Source: Rhizobium terricola (GTDB taxonomy: Bacteria > Pseudomonadota > Alphaproteobacteria > Rhizobiales > Rhizobiaceae). From it: DNA of 64,000 nucleotides. Made by a program: the position numbers and the translations under genes. Under the pieces are notes generated by a model. The model ran no database searches, was not told where the DNA came from, and was given only the letters and a program-made list of their open reading frames with translations. This document shows, piece after piece, positions 8,012 through 17,023 of this stretch. The DNA lies in the NCBI RefSeq assembly GCF_012927355.1, contig NZ_JABBGK010000001.1:1234649-1298648 (forward strand), read 5' to 3'. The stretch's first letter is position 1. Every line of letters begins with the position of its first letter.

Positions 8012-8506
8012 TTGAGCGTCCGTCCGATCGTCATCTTCCCCGACACCGCCCTCAAGGTTCCGGCAGAGCCGGTGGAACAGTTCGACGGCGCCCTGCGCGC
8101 CCTTGCCGACGACCTCCACGACACGATCAGGGCGGCACCCGGCGTCGGCATCACCGCGCCGCACATCGGGGTGCCGCTCCGTCTCGTGGTGCTCGACCTG
8201 CCCGAACTCGGAGGGCGGCGCGACTACGCCAATCCGGAAATCCTCGGTTTTTCGCAGGAGACGATGGAGCACACGGAAGGCTCCGTCTCGATGCCCGGCG
8301 CCACGGAGACAGTCACCCGGCCGCGCGCTGTCGACATTCGTTTCCGCGATCTCGACGGCGCGATCCATGAGGAAAGGCTCGAAGGCTTTGCCGCGATCTG
8401 CATGCAGCACGAGATCGACCAGTTGGACGGCATGTTCTGGCTGCAACGCCTTTCGAAGCTGAAACGCGACCGGCTGATCCGTAGATGGGAAAAGAGCCGC
8501 AAATAG
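8012..8506 (+). CDS. Peptide-deformylase-like protein with degenerate active site
   Basis: 164 residues from the TTG that follows AAAGAGGT by 4-5 bases and gives the usual opening (SVRPIVIFPD); an in-frame ATG at 7997 would add five residues. The fold matches peptide deformylase along its whole length, but the three catalytic motifs have decayed. The glycine motif reads GVGITAPH (normally GxGLAAxQ, so the oxyanion Gln is His51). The cysteine motif reads EGSVS (normally EGCLS, metal ligand Cys replaced by Ser91). The HExxH motif reads HEIDQ (second metal His replaced by Gln137). It should not be a normal metallo-deformylase; the essential one is expected elsewhere in the genome. It is divergent from mgtE. 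Confidence 0.8.
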   Translation: MSVRPIVIFPDTALKVPAEPVEQFDGALRALADDLHDTIRAAPGVGITAPHIGVPLRLVVLDLPELGGRRDYANPEILGFSQETMEHTEGSVSMPGATETVTRPRAVDIRFRDLDGAIHEERLEGFAAICMQHEIDQLDGMFWLQRLSKLKRDRLIRRWEKSRK

Positions 8507-8582
8507 GGTCGCCTCGGCAGGTTTTCGGATCCAAACCCGATCCTGCGCGTTTCCTTCGACGCAACAGTGTCAGAAGGGAGCA

Positions 8583-9089
8583 ATGATGACCAACGGCGCA
8601 CGCGACAGAGACGAGTTTTCCCGAGAGGAGGACTACCGAGATTTTGAACAGCGGGACATCGACGGCGGCTGGCCCTATGACGACGGCGCCGGCGCTGGCG
8701 CAAAGCCTGTTGCCAACGCGGCCTATGGCGAGACTGACGCCAATTTCGATCGCGAACGCAATCGCGGCTTTCGCGTGACCAAGGCCGAACCTGATGGGAG
8801 CGAGGCTCCCCTCGTCTCCCCGGTCCTGCCAGAGACCGACCATCGCGAGCTTAGCGATCAGCTCGAGGCGGACATTCACGCCGCGCTCGAGAATTTTTCC
8901 GAGACCACGCTTTCGGCGGTGGACCTCCATGTCGACGGTCATGTCGTGACCTTGAGAGGCGATGTGGATACGCCCGGAGAGCGAAGGCTGATCGAACTGA
9001 AGGTGCTGGGCGTAGCCGGGGTCACGACCGTGCGCAATCTGATCAACACCATCGGCACCGACGCACATATTCCAACGGATACGGAGTGA
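8583..9089 (+). CDS. BON domain-containing protein
   Basis: 168 residues with an AGAAGGGAG binding site; two adjacent ATGs could start it. The first 90 residues are very acidic, hydrophilic and probably unfolded (DRDEFSREEDYRDFEQRD). Residues about 100-165 form a BON domain (LEADIHAALENFSETTLSAV, then DLHVDGHVVTLRGDV and the V..V..V..LIN pattern), a lipid- or membrane-associated module usually found in osmotically induced periplasmic proteins. No signal peptide is visible, so this one looks cytoplasmic. The family is often stress-induced; nothing upstream shows the regulation here. Confidence 0.8.
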   Translation: MMTNGARDRDEFSREEDYRDFEQRDIDGGWPYDDGAGAGAKPVANAAYGETDANFDRERNRGFRVTKAEPDGSEAPLVSPVLPETDHRELSDQLEADIHAALENFSETTLSAVDLHVDGHVVTLRGDVDTPGERRLIELKVLGVAGVTTVRNLINTIGTDAHIPTDTE

Positions 9090-9120
9090 AGTCCAGCAAC
9101 GGGGAATCCCTGAAACGACA

Positions 9121-9149
9121 AAGCCGGCTGCCTTTCGGCGAGCCGGCTT
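9121..9149. terminator. Bidirectional stem-loop between the BON gene and tRNA-Leu
   Basis: AAGCCGGCT and AGCCGGCTT form a 9-bp stem around an 11-base loop, with A-rich sequence before and T-rich after. It can terminate both the BON gene (plus) and the tRNA transcript (minus). Confidence 0.75.
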
Positions 9150-9173
9150 TCGTATTCTTCCTCTAGGGAAGAA

Positions 9174-9258
9174 TGGTGCGGTCGAGAAGACTCGAACTTC
9201 CACGTCTTGCGACACAGCGACCTCAACGCTGCGCGTCTACCAATTCCGCCACGACCGC
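9174..9258 (-). tRNA. tRNA-Leu (anticodon GAG)
   Basis: 85 bases with CCA encoded. The acceptor GCGGTCG pairs with CGACCGC, the D arm is GCGGAATTGGTAGACGC, the anticodon loop TTGAGGT is closed by CAGCG/CGCTG, and the T arm carries GTTCGAGTC. The extra arm of about 12 bases makes it a class II tRNA, as expected for leucine. It reads CUC/CUU codons. Confidence 0.95.
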
Positions 9259-9448
9259 ATCTTGGTAGCGCCGAATTGCTCCGGCGGGGCTGCATGTAGC
9301 AAAAGCATTCCGGGTGCACAAGGCCAAGATGACAGTTTTTTGAGATTTCCCGCACCGGGCTTACGGAAGGCCCTGACGCCCAAGGATTCCCGCCCCTTGA
9401 AGTGGCCCCACTTTCTTGCCAAGTAGAGGGAAAGGAAGGCTTTTCCCA

Positions 9449-10192
9449 ATGCAGCGCAGTGATCTTACGACTGAAATGTTCGCCTCCGCCGGCTCTGCCC
9501 CTGTGCGCTGGCGGATATCCGAAGGCCTTGTTCCCTATGAGGAAGCGGTCGCCGAAATGGAACGCGAGGTGGCGGCGATTGCCGACGGCACGGCGGACGA
9601 ACTGGTTTGGCTGCTCGAGCATCCGCCGCTCTATACCGCCGGCACCAGCGCGGAAGCCAAGGACCTGATCGAGCCCGATCGATTCCCGGTGTTTTCCACA
9701 GGCCGGGGCGGCGAATACACCTATCACGGCCCGGGCCAACGGGTTGCCTATGTGATGCTCGACCTGAAGCGACGGCGGCAGGACGTGCGCGCCTATGTGG
9801 CCGCGCTCGAAGAGGTGGTGATCCGCACGCTCGAGAAGATGAACGTCAAGGGCGAGCGGCGCGAAGACCGCGTCGGCGTCTGGGTGCGGCGACCGGAAAA
9901 GCCGCTGCTCGCCGACGGCTCCATGGCAGAGGACAAGATCGCCGCCCTCGGCATCCGGCTCCGGCGGTGGGTGAGCTTTCACGGTCTGTCGATCAATGTC
10001 GATCCGGACCTTTCGCATTTCTCCGGGATCGTGCCGTGCGGAATCAGTGCCTATGGCGTCACCAGCCTGGTGGATCTGGGCCTGCTGGTGATGATGGCGG
10101 ATGTGGACATCCGGTTGAGGGAAGCCTTCGAGGATGTGTTCGGCCCGACGGTGGGCGACGAGGGCGCGGCGAGCCCGGAAGCCGGCGCGTGA
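9449..10192 (+). CDS. lipB: Lipoyl(octanoyl) transferase LipB
   Basis: 247 residues starting [11 protein letters not shown] after GGAAGG. LipB moves octanoate from acyl carrier protein to lipoyl domains in the cytoplasm, the first step of endogenous lipoate assembly. The family motifs are complete: [12 protein letters not shown] near residue 80, the catalytic lysine region [23 protein letters not shown], and the thioester cysteine in [11 protein letters not shown]. The last 25 residues ([16 protein letters not shown]) are a non-conserved tail. An in-frame GTG-type start upstream (9416) is less likely because the ribosome-binding site fits the ATG at 9449. Confidence 0.95.
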   Translation: MQRSDLTTEMFASAGSAPVRWRISEGLVPYEEAVAEMEREVAAIADGTADELVWLLEHPPLYTAGTSAEAKDLIEPDRFPVFSTGRGGEYTYHGPGQRVAYVMLDLKRRRQDVRAYVAALEEVVIRTLEKMNVKGERREDRVGVWVRRPEKPLLADGSMAEDKIAALGIRLRRWVSFHGLSINVDPDLSHFSGIVPCGISAYGVTSLVDLGLLVMMADVDIRLREAFEDVFGPTVGDEGAASPEAGA

Positions 10193-10208
10193 GCGCGACG
10201 CGAGATCG

Positions 10209-10631
10209 CTAGCGCCGCAGCCGCACCGATTCGAAGCGTTCGATCTGGCGTGCCAGGCCGTCGATCAGGCGACCGGTCTCTCGGTGCAGTTCATTGAGGC
10301 GGGCAAGTTCGACCCGCATGGCCTCGAGCAGTAGCGACTCGTCATCGACGGCCGGACCGAGGCCGTTGCCGGTCATCAGCCACATCGGAGACACACCGAG
10401 GATACCGGCTATGTCGATGAGCCGGGAGGAGCGTGGTTCGGCGCGATCGGCCTCCCAGGCGGTCAGCGTCTCGCGCCTTACGCCGAGACGATTCGCCAGA
10501 TCCGCCTGACTGATGCCGCTCGCGTCACGTGCGGCCGACAATCGTCCACCGAGCGTGTCATCGCTGGCGTCGATCATTCGACGCGCCAGATCGGGCCGCA
10601 AGGTGTGACCGCTCCTATCGCCTGTATCCAT
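10209..10631 (-). CDS. XRE-family helix-turn-helix regulator
   Basis: 140 residues. The helix-turn-helix spans about residues 29-83 (LGGRLSAARDASGISQADLA, then NRLGVRRETLTAWEADRAEP), followed by GVSPMWLMTGNGLGP, a typical Cro/C1-type ending. Residues 95-135 are a single charged helix (LLLEAMRVELARLNELHRET) likely to form a dimerising coiled coil. I chose the ATG at 10631 because GGAG lies ten bases before it; another ATG eight codons upstream has no site. Its stop codon is 17 bp from the convergent lipB stop. Targets are unknown. Confidence 0.8.
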   Translation of the reverse strand: MDTGDRSGHTLRPDLARRMIDASDDTLGGRLSAARDASGISQADLANRLGVRRETLTAWEADRAEPRSSRLIDIAGILGVSPMWLMTGNGLGPAVDDESLLLEAMRVELARLNELHRETGRLIDGLARQIERFESVRLRR

Positions 10632-10931
10632 GCCGGTTGCTCCATTCTTCCGCATCGACCGCGCGAAAACCAAACCTGACAGCAGGTCCGGCGTGGCCGA
10701 GACCCTTGCGATTATGCGGATCATATGGCGAAGGCGAGGCAGTGGCTCTCCTTCGCGCGCCATGGCATGACGCCAGCGAAGCGGTAGAAACATATCGCCT
10801 TTTTCCGATTTATGACAACGCCCGGCGCGGCCTTCCGCGCCCCCGATCCGGCGTACCGTCCGGGACGCCGGGGCCCTTGATAGCTGTGATCGCCTATGCT
10901 TCATGGAGCCTCCCGTTTGAAGGCTCCCAGC
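10632..10931. other. Divergent intergenic region
   Basis: 300 bp between the XRE regulator (minus) and the DMT transporter (plus). It should hold both promoters. I see no clear operator palindrome and no supported gene; long open frames crossing it are by-products of high GC. Confidence 0.4.
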
Positions 10932-11855
10932 ATGACCCAGCACCGCGCACCGACCGCCGAAAATCCGATGCAGGGCATGGCCCTGATGGCGGGCTGCATG
11001 CTGGTCCTGCCGTTGATGGACGCGATCGCCAAATACATGGCGAACGTCGAAGGCATGTCGCCGGGCCAGGTCAACTTCTACCGATTCTTTTTCCAGGTCG
11101 CATGCATCGTGCCGTTCCTGCTCGCCATCCAGGGGCGCTCGGCACTGTCGGCGAAACGTCCGGGCCTCAACCTGTTGCGCGGGGTGCTGCACGGCGCGGC
11201 GAGCCTGATGTTCTTCACCGCCGTCAAATACATGCCGCTCGCCGACGTCTTCGCGATCTACTTCGTCGAGCCCTTCATCCTGACCGCGCTTTCCGCGATC
11301 TTTCTCGGCGAGAAGGTCGGCTGGCGGCGCTGGACGGCCATCGTCGTCGGCTTCGGAGGCGCGATGATCGTCATCCAGCCGAGCTATGAGGTGTTCGGAC
11401 TCACGTCCCTCCTCCCCGTCGCCTGCGCTTTCCTCTACGCGCTCTACATGTTCCTGAATCGGGCGATCGGCGAGGCCGATTCGCCGGTTACCATGCAGAC
11501 CATGTCGGGTATCGGCGGCACGTTGTTCATGGGCATCGTCCTCCTTGGCGGCAATGCCGTCGGACAGACGGATTTCGCGATCTCGCTCCCCTCGTCCTGG
11601 TTCGCGCTGATGCTGCTGATGATCCTGGGCTCGATCTCCGGCTATGCCCACCTGCTGGTCGTGCGCGCCTTCCGCCTGGCGCCGCTGTCGGTTCTGGCAC
11701 CGTTCCAGTATTTCGAGATTATCGCTGCAACCATCCTCGGATATGCGCTGTTCGACGATTTCCCGACCGTGTCGAAATGGGTCGGAATCTGCATCATCGT
11801 CGGCTCTGGCCTCTTCATTCTCTGGCGCGAGCATCGTCGCGCCCAGGAACGCTAA
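10932..11855 (+). CDS. DMT-superfamily (EamA) transporter
   Basis: 307 residues starting MTQHRAPTAE after GAAGG; an upstream ATG at 10896 would add 12 unlikely residues. Ten membrane helices arranged as two EamA repeats are visible, with the typical first-repeat sequence FYRFFFQVACIVPFL and FFTAVKYMPLADVFAIYF, and the second-repeat YFEIIAATILGYALFDDFPT. EamA proteins mostly export metabolites such as amino acids or purines across the inner membrane; the cargo cannot be told here. The divergent XRE regulator may control it. Confidence 0.85.
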   Translation: MTQHRAPTAENPMQGMALMAGCMLVLPLMDAIAKYMANVEGMSPGQVNFYRFFFQVACIVPFLLAIQGRSALSAKRPGLNLLRGVLHGAASLMFFTAVKYMPLADVFAIYFVEPFILTALSAIFLGEKVGWRRWTAIVVGFGGAMIVIQPSYEVFGLTSLLPVACAFLYALYMFLNRAIGEADSPVTMQTMSGIGGTLFMGIVLLGGNAVGQTDFAISLPSSWFALMLLMILGSISGYAHLLVVRAFRLAPLSVLAPFQYFEIIAATILGYALFDDFPTVSKWVGICIIVGSGLFILWREHRRAQER

Positions 11856-11962
11856 AATGCAATGCTTTCCCGTTACACGACGCTAACCGGGAAAATTGGC
11901 ACAAACGCAATCTTTGTCGGATAACACTCGTCCCAGTTTCATGATGAAACAGGGATAAAAAG

Positions 11963-12676
11963 ATGAGCGAGTTTCGTCTCTCTTTTCCGGCATGTGTTGT
12001 CGCCGGGAAGAACAGGCTGTCCGCCGAGGACATATTCTTATTGCGCAAGTTTACCTTCCCCGAAGGTATCCAGACACCCGACGACGTCGTCACCCTCCTT
12101 GCCCTCAACAATTCCTGTCCGGAAAAGTGCCCGGAGTGGCGTGATTTCTTCGTCGAGTCGCTGACGCGTTTCATCGTCGACCGCTGTTATCCGATCGGCT
12201 CGATGGACGACCTCAACGTCGACTGGATGAAGCGGGTCTTCTCGGTCGATGGCGTGGTGCATGACGAACTCGAGCTGGCGGTGGTGCTGCATGTCATGGA
12301 CGTGTCACGCCATGTGCCGCCGACGCTCAAGGTGCTGGCGCTCGACCAATTGCGCGTGGCGCTGAGCGAAGGACGGGGCGCGCTTGCAGTCGGCCGCCCG
12401 CCGCAGGGTGGGATCGGCGAGACGGAACTCGCATATGTCCATCGCATCCTGCGCAGTGCGTTCGACCGGGGGAGGATAGACCTCTATCCGATCGAGATCG
12501 CGGCGCTTGAGGAAATAGACCGGATCGCGTCCTCGCGCTCCAGTCACCCGGAATGGACCGCGCTGATGAGCGGCATCCGCCGGAGCGAGACGGACAAGGG
12601 TACGCCGGTCGAGCCGCCGCGGCGCTGGCTGCAGGTTCCGGACGCGCTCTTCCTCGACGAGAACAAGGTGGCGTAG
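11963..12676 (+). CDS. Conserved hypothetical protein next to the membrane protease
   Basis: 237 residues starting MSEFRLSFPACVVAGKNRLS after AGGGATAAAAAG. It is soluble and mostly helical, with no membrane segment or signal. A striking N-terminal block is FLLRKFTFPEGIQTPDDVVT followed by LLALNNSCPEKCPEWRDFFV, with two close cysteines. Acidic/hydrophobic repeats (VDWMKRVFSVDGVVHDELEL) suggest tandem helical or EF-hand-like units, but no calcium loop is complete. I do not recognise a family. It is 44 bp upstream of the site-2-protease gene and probably in the same operon, so it may be a partner or substrate of that protease. Confidence 0.75.
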   Translation: MSEFRLSFPACVVAGKNRLSAEDIFLLRKFTFPEGIQTPDDVVTLLALNNSCPEKCPEWRDFFVESLTRFIVDRCYPIGSMDDLNVDWMKRVFSVDGVVHDELELAVVLHVMDVSRHVPPTLKVLALDQLRVALSEGRGALAVGRPPQGGIGETELAYVHRILRSAFDRGRIDLYPIEIAALEEIDRIASSRSSHPEWTALMSGIRRSETDKGTPVEPPRRWLQVPDALFLDENKVA

Positions 12677-12720
12677 CGACGCGAGCGGCCCGGAGAGCTG
12701 CGGCAGAAAGGAGTGCACCC

Positions 12721-13998
12721 GTGACGACATTCCAGGCAGCCTTCATTCTCCTCGGCATCAATCTCGGCCTGATCTGGCTGATGCTCGCCGCACCGCTCGG
12801 TCGTCGCACCATCACGGTGAGGCGCCACCTCGACATGCGGCCGGAAGAGATCTGGGACATGACCCGCCCGGGCGGCGGGCTTGCCGACTGGCATCCGTCG
12901 GTACTGTCGGTGAGCACGCTCCAGGGCACGCCCGACAGGCTGGAACTGCGCTACCGGCAGCCCGACCGGACGGGCCGACCGATCACCCGCACGATGGCCA
13001 TCGACCGGACCGGCGTGAAGGCCGACGGCGAGTTCAGTTGCGAGCTTCGGATCGTTGCGGACAGCGCGCTCGACGCGAGCTTCTGGTCGAACTATCGCGA
13101 AGTTCGCACGATCGGCCCTGCCGAAGACGGATCGACCGTCGCAATCGAACAAACCGACCGTTATCACGGCCTCGGCTTCCTGCTTTTCCGCTACATCATG
13201 CTGAAGCGCGAGGTGAAGGCGCTTGAGGACCATCTCGAGGGCCGCAGTCCCTCCGCTGCCGGACGTCTCGAACATCCGCTGAGCCAGGTGGCGCTCGCCA
13301 CGCTCTCAACCCTGCTGCTCTGGCCCTTCTTCGGCTTCGACCGGAACGGACTGATGATCTCGGTCTTCCTTACCCTGGTCATCGTCTTTCACGAACTCGG
13401 CCACATGGTTGCCTACCGAGCGTTCGGACACGCCCGGGCGAGGATGATCTTCGTGCCGCTGCTCGGCGGGATCGCGATCGGCGGCCGCCCTTATGCGAGC
13501 CTATTCGAAGTCGCGACCTGCGCGCTGATGGGCGCCGGCGTCTCGGCCTTCGCCGTGCCGATCCTGATTGCCGGGCACCAGGCCGCCGACGACGGCATCA
13601 TGGCGCCGACGAGCAGCGGACCGCTGCTCGTCTTCCTGCTGATTCTTTCCGCCTTCAACCTGCTCAACCTCCTGCCGATGCATCGCTTCGACGGCGGCCA
13701 GGTGCTCAGGCAGCTCTTTCCAAGCCGTGCCCTGCTGACCCTTGCGAGCTTCGGGATCGCACTCGTCGTCGCGGCGACGGGATGGCGAATCGGGCTGCCC
13801 GCTCCCGCCATGCTGGGGGCGCTTGCGGTCTTCACGCTGCTGAGCCTCATCCGCACCACCAGCATCAAGCCACGCGAAAAACTAGATGCGATGAGCGGTC
13901 CCGAACGGATGATGACCGGTTTCGGGCTCTATGCCGCGCTTTCGATCCACATCTGCGGCGTGATCTATGCCTGCGACAGGCTTTTCGGGACCGCCTGA
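12721..13998 (+). CDS. Membrane metalloprotease (site-2 type, M50) fused to a START-like domain
   Basis: 425 residues from the GTG that follows AAAGGAG by seven bases. The first helix (FQAAFILLGINLGLIWLML) is followed by a soluble SRPBCC/START-like ligand-binding domain (about residues 30-165: RRHLDMRPEEIWDMTRPGGG, WHPSV..., TDRYHGLGFLLFRY). A multi-span domain comes next with the zinc site HELGH at residues 224-228 and the third-ligand motif NLLPMHRFDGG, Asp324, both hallmarks of intramembrane site-2 proteases. The C terminus adds two or three helices. S2P enzymes cut transmembrane helices of anti-sigma factors or other regulators. The lipid-binding-type domain in place of the usual PDZ is unusual. 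Confidence 0.85.
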   Translation: MTTFQAAFILLGINLGLIWLMLAAPLGRRTITVRRHLDMRPEEIWDMTRPGGGLADWHPSVLSVSTLQGTPDRLELRYRQPDRTGRPITRTMAIDRTGVKADGEFSCELRIVADSALDASFWSNYREVRTIGPAEDGSTVAIEQTDRYHGLGFLLFRYIMLKREVKALEDHLEGRSPSAAGRLEHPLSQVALATLSTLLLWPFFGFDRNGLMISVFLTLVIVFHELGHMVAYRAFGHARARMIFVPLLGGIAIGGRPYASLFEVATCALMGAGVSAFAVPILIAGHQAADDGIMAPTSSGPLLVFLLILSAFNLLNLLPMHRFDGGQVLRQLFPSRALLTLASFGIALVVAATGWRIGLPAPAMLGALAVFTLLSLIRTTSIKPREKLDAMSGPERMMTGFGLYAALSIHICGVIYACDRLFGTA

Positions 13999-14048
13999 GG
14001 CGCCTTTGGCCCTTGACTAAGGCAGGCGGAACGGCTCCAAAGACCGCC

Positions 14049-14669
14049 ATGGATACCATGAACCCGCCCCTCCCCCTCGGCTATTCGGCCGTGCCCGCCG
14101 GCAAGCTTGCCAATGTCGTCACCTGCCTTGAAATGCTGACAAAACCGGCGCCCAAGCCGGTGCGTGCGGAGGACGCCGCCCTTCGCCTCGAACGGTGGAC
14201 GGATGCGGATCTTGGCGAATATCGCGCACTTTTCCGCGCGATCGGCGAGGACTGGATGTGGCTGTCGCGGCTCGTCATGCCGGACGAGGAACTGCGCGCA
14301 ATCCTTCATGACCCGGCCGTCGAGGTCTACACCGTGCGGGACGGCGACCGGCGTGTCGGCCTGATGGAGCTCGATCTCCGCAAGGACGGCGAGTGCGAAC
14401 TCGTATTCTTCGGCCTCGTTCCGGACGCCATCGGCCAGGGCGCCGGCCGGATCATGATGAACGCGGCGATCGACAACGCCTGGGCGAAGCCGATCCGGCG
14501 GTTCTGGGTTCACACCTGCCATTTCGACCATCCCGGCGCGGTCGGATTCTACCAGCGGTCGGGCTTCAAGCCCTATGCCTTCCTCGTCGAGGTGATCGAC
14601 GATCCCAGGCTCACCGGCGAGATGCGCGCCGACGCTTCGCCGCATGTGCCGCTGATCCTGCCGCGGTGA
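14049..14669 (+). CDS. GNAT family N-acetyltransferase
   Basis: 206 residues starting MDTMNPPLPLGYSAVPAGKL. The acetyl-CoA fold occupies about residues 40-195: LERWTDADLGEYRALFRAIG, then the beta4 strand ECELVFFGLVPDAIGQGAGR, whose GQGAGR is the pyrophosphate-binding loop, and HPGAVGFYQRSGFKPYAFL near the C terminus. The substrate is unknown. It starts 50 bp after the protease gene and may be co-transcribed with it; there is no evidence that the functions are linked. Confidence 0.85.
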   Translation: MDTMNPPLPLGYSAVPAGKLANVVTCLEMLTKPAPKPVRAEDAALRLERWTDADLGEYRALFRAIGEDWMWLSRLVMPDEELRAILHDPAVEVYTVRDGDRRVGLMELDLRKDGECELVFFGLVPDAIGQGAGRIMMNAAIDNAWAKPIRRFWVHTCHFDHPGAVGFYQRSGFKPYAFLVEVIDDPRLTGEMRADASPHVPLILPR

Positions 14670-14794
14670 GACCCGCGGCGCTCATCTTTTCGTGATCCAA
14701 TCGACCTGTCTCGGGTGATGGCCGTCTCTTGAGGCCGCCTTGCCCCTCGTGCCACATTCCAAACGCTCAAATTACAAACCCCGGAGAAGACACC

Positions 14795-15922
<1,128 letters not shown>

Positions 15923-15932
15923 GCGCGATCCC

Positions 15933-15959
15933 CCGAGGCGGCCGACCAGCGGCCGCCTC
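15933..15959 (+). terminator. Stem-loop after frmA
   Basis: A perfect 11-bp stem (CGAGGCGGCCG / CGGCCGCCTCG) with a 5-base loop, 11 bases after the frmA stop. No T-run follows, so it may slow or protect the message rather than end it. Confidence 0.5.
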
Positions 15960-15971
15960 GAGATAAATCCG

Positions 15972-16295
15972 TTGTGCGCATCTACAAATGTAGCTACAAT
16001 TATTCCCATATTTGAATGGGACGATGCGAAAGACGCCTCGAACATAGCCAAGCATGGTATTGGCTTTGCCACTGCCATCCGCATCTTCGACGGTCCTGTT
16101 GTGACAGCCATCGACGATCGTTTCGATTATGGCGAAATGCGCCACAACAGTGTCGGCATGATCGAGAGTTTGGTCTGCATCGTCGTTACGCACACGGATC
16201 GGAACGGGGTGACGCGGATCATCTCCGCCCGCCCAGCCAAACGTCGGGAAAGGGAGCGATATGCCGAAACGCTACGACAAAGAACTCACCCTTGA
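15972..16295 (+). CDS. brnT: BrnT family type II toxin
   Basis: About 107 residues. BrnT toxins are small RNA-cutting proteins of the RelE fold neutralised by BrnA. The family core is complete: FEWDDAKDASNIAKHGIGFA, then IFDGPVVTAIDDRFDYGEMR, LVCIVVTHTDRNGVTRIISA and ARPAKRRERERY at the end. The start is uncertain: the TTG at 15972 lies just after the frmA stem-loop, an ATT nearer the core (about 16000) is possible, and a GTG at 15891 would overlap frmA and run through its stem-loop, which I think unlikely. It overlaps brnA by 35 bases. Confidence 0.8.
   Translation: MCASTNVATIIPIFEWDDAKDASNIAKHGIGFATAIRIFDGPVVTAIDDRFDYGEMRHNSVGMIESLVCIVVTHTDRNGVTRIISARPAKRRERERYAETLRQRTHP
15982..15998. promoter_or_regulatory. 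Candidate BrnA operator: three CTACA half-sites
   Basis: CTACA-AA-TGTAG-CTACA: one inverted repeat with a 2-base spacer sharing its right arm with a second, TGTAGCTACA. BrnTA operons are known to be repressed by BrnA, and this lies at the start of brnT. Whether transcription begins here is inferred only. Confidence 0.45.
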
Positions 16296-16518
16296 ACAAC
16301 TGGCCGTCTTGCAGGATGAGGATATCGACACAAGCGATGTTCCCGAACTGGACGTGACGTTCTGGCAACAGGCGAAGATCAGCCAACCCGAGGGAACAGA
16401 GCAGATCACGCTGCGGGTCAAGAAATCCGTCCTCCAGGCATTCCGCAACACCGGCAAAGGATATCAGACGCGCATGAATGCCGTTCTTGAAACCTACGTC
16501 CGCAGTCTGAAGAAGTAG
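16261..16518 (+). CDS. brnA: BrnA family antitoxin
   Basis: 85 residues starting MPKRYDKELTLEQLAVLQDE with AAAGGGAG six bases before the ATG. The N-terminal half is acidic and probably wraps the toxin (DEDIDTSDVPELDVTFWQQA). The C-terminal half is a ribbon-helix-helix DNA-binding domain (QITLRVKKSVLQAFRNTGKG, then YQTRMNAVLETYV). BrnA both neutralises BrnT and represses the operon. Toxin-first order with overlapping genes is normal for this family. Confidence 0.9.
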   Translation: MPKRYDKELTLEQLAVLQDEDIDTSDVPELDVTFWQQAKISQPEGTEQITLRVKKSVLQAFRNTGKGYQTRMNAVLETYVRSLKK

Positions 16519-16533
16519 CCTAACAGCGATCCC

Positions 16534-16983
16534 ATGCCCCAGATCTATGTCGATGCCGATGCCTGTCCGGTGAAGCCGGAAATCCTCAAAGTCGCCGAGC
16601 GCCACGGGCTCGAGGTGACCTTCGTCGCCAATTCGGGCCTGAGGCCGTCCCGCGATCCAATGGTCAAGAACGTCATCGTGTCCGGTGCCTTCGACGCCGC
16701 CGACGACTGGATCGCCGAGCGCGCCGGTCCGGGCGACATCGTGGTGACGGCAGACGTTCCGCTCGCCGGGCGCTGCGTGGCCGCCGGCGCTTTCGTGACC
16801 GGGCCGACGGGGCGTGTCTTCGACACGACCAATATCGGCATGGCGACCGCCATGCGCGACCTCGGGGCGCATTTGCGCGAGACGGGGGAGAGCAAGGGTT
16901 ACAACGCCGCCTTCTCGCCGCGCGACCGTTCCGCCTTTCTCGAGACGCTGGAGCGGCTTTGCCGCCGCTCCAAGGCGTGTTAG
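16534..16983 (+). CDS. yaiI: YaiI/YqxD family (DUF188) protein
   Basis: 149 residues starting MPQIYVDADACPVKPEILKV. The family signature of acidic residues is clear (YVDADACPVK, DAADDWIAE, GDIVVTADVPLA, FDTTNI), and the domain is related to PIN-type nucleases. Its function is not established. It follows brnA by 15 bp on the same strand and is followed 40 bp later by the DUF1345 gene, so brnTA may be read through into it. Length is normal for the family. Confidence 0.9.
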   Translation: MPQIYVDADACPVKPEILKVAERHGLEVTFVANSGLRPSRDPMVKNVIVSGAFDAADDWIAERAGPGDIVVTADVPLAGRCVAAGAFVTGPTGRVFDTTNIGMATAMRDLGAHLRETGESKGYNAAFSPRDRSAFLETLERLCRRSKAC

Positions 16984-17023
16984 TCGGTTGCCTCCCCGTA
17001 ACCCGCGCAGCGAAAGTCCGGAC

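Noticed and set aside
9174-9258. tRNA-Leu as an attachment site for an integrated element
   Set aside because: No integrase gene and no direct repeat of the tRNA 3' end in the window; surrounding genes are ordinary chromosomal ones.
10209-11834. A 541-codon minus-strand frame ending in the XRE domain
   Set aside because: Only its last 140 codons are real; the first part is antisense to the DMT transporter and very rich in Arg, Glu, Asp and His.
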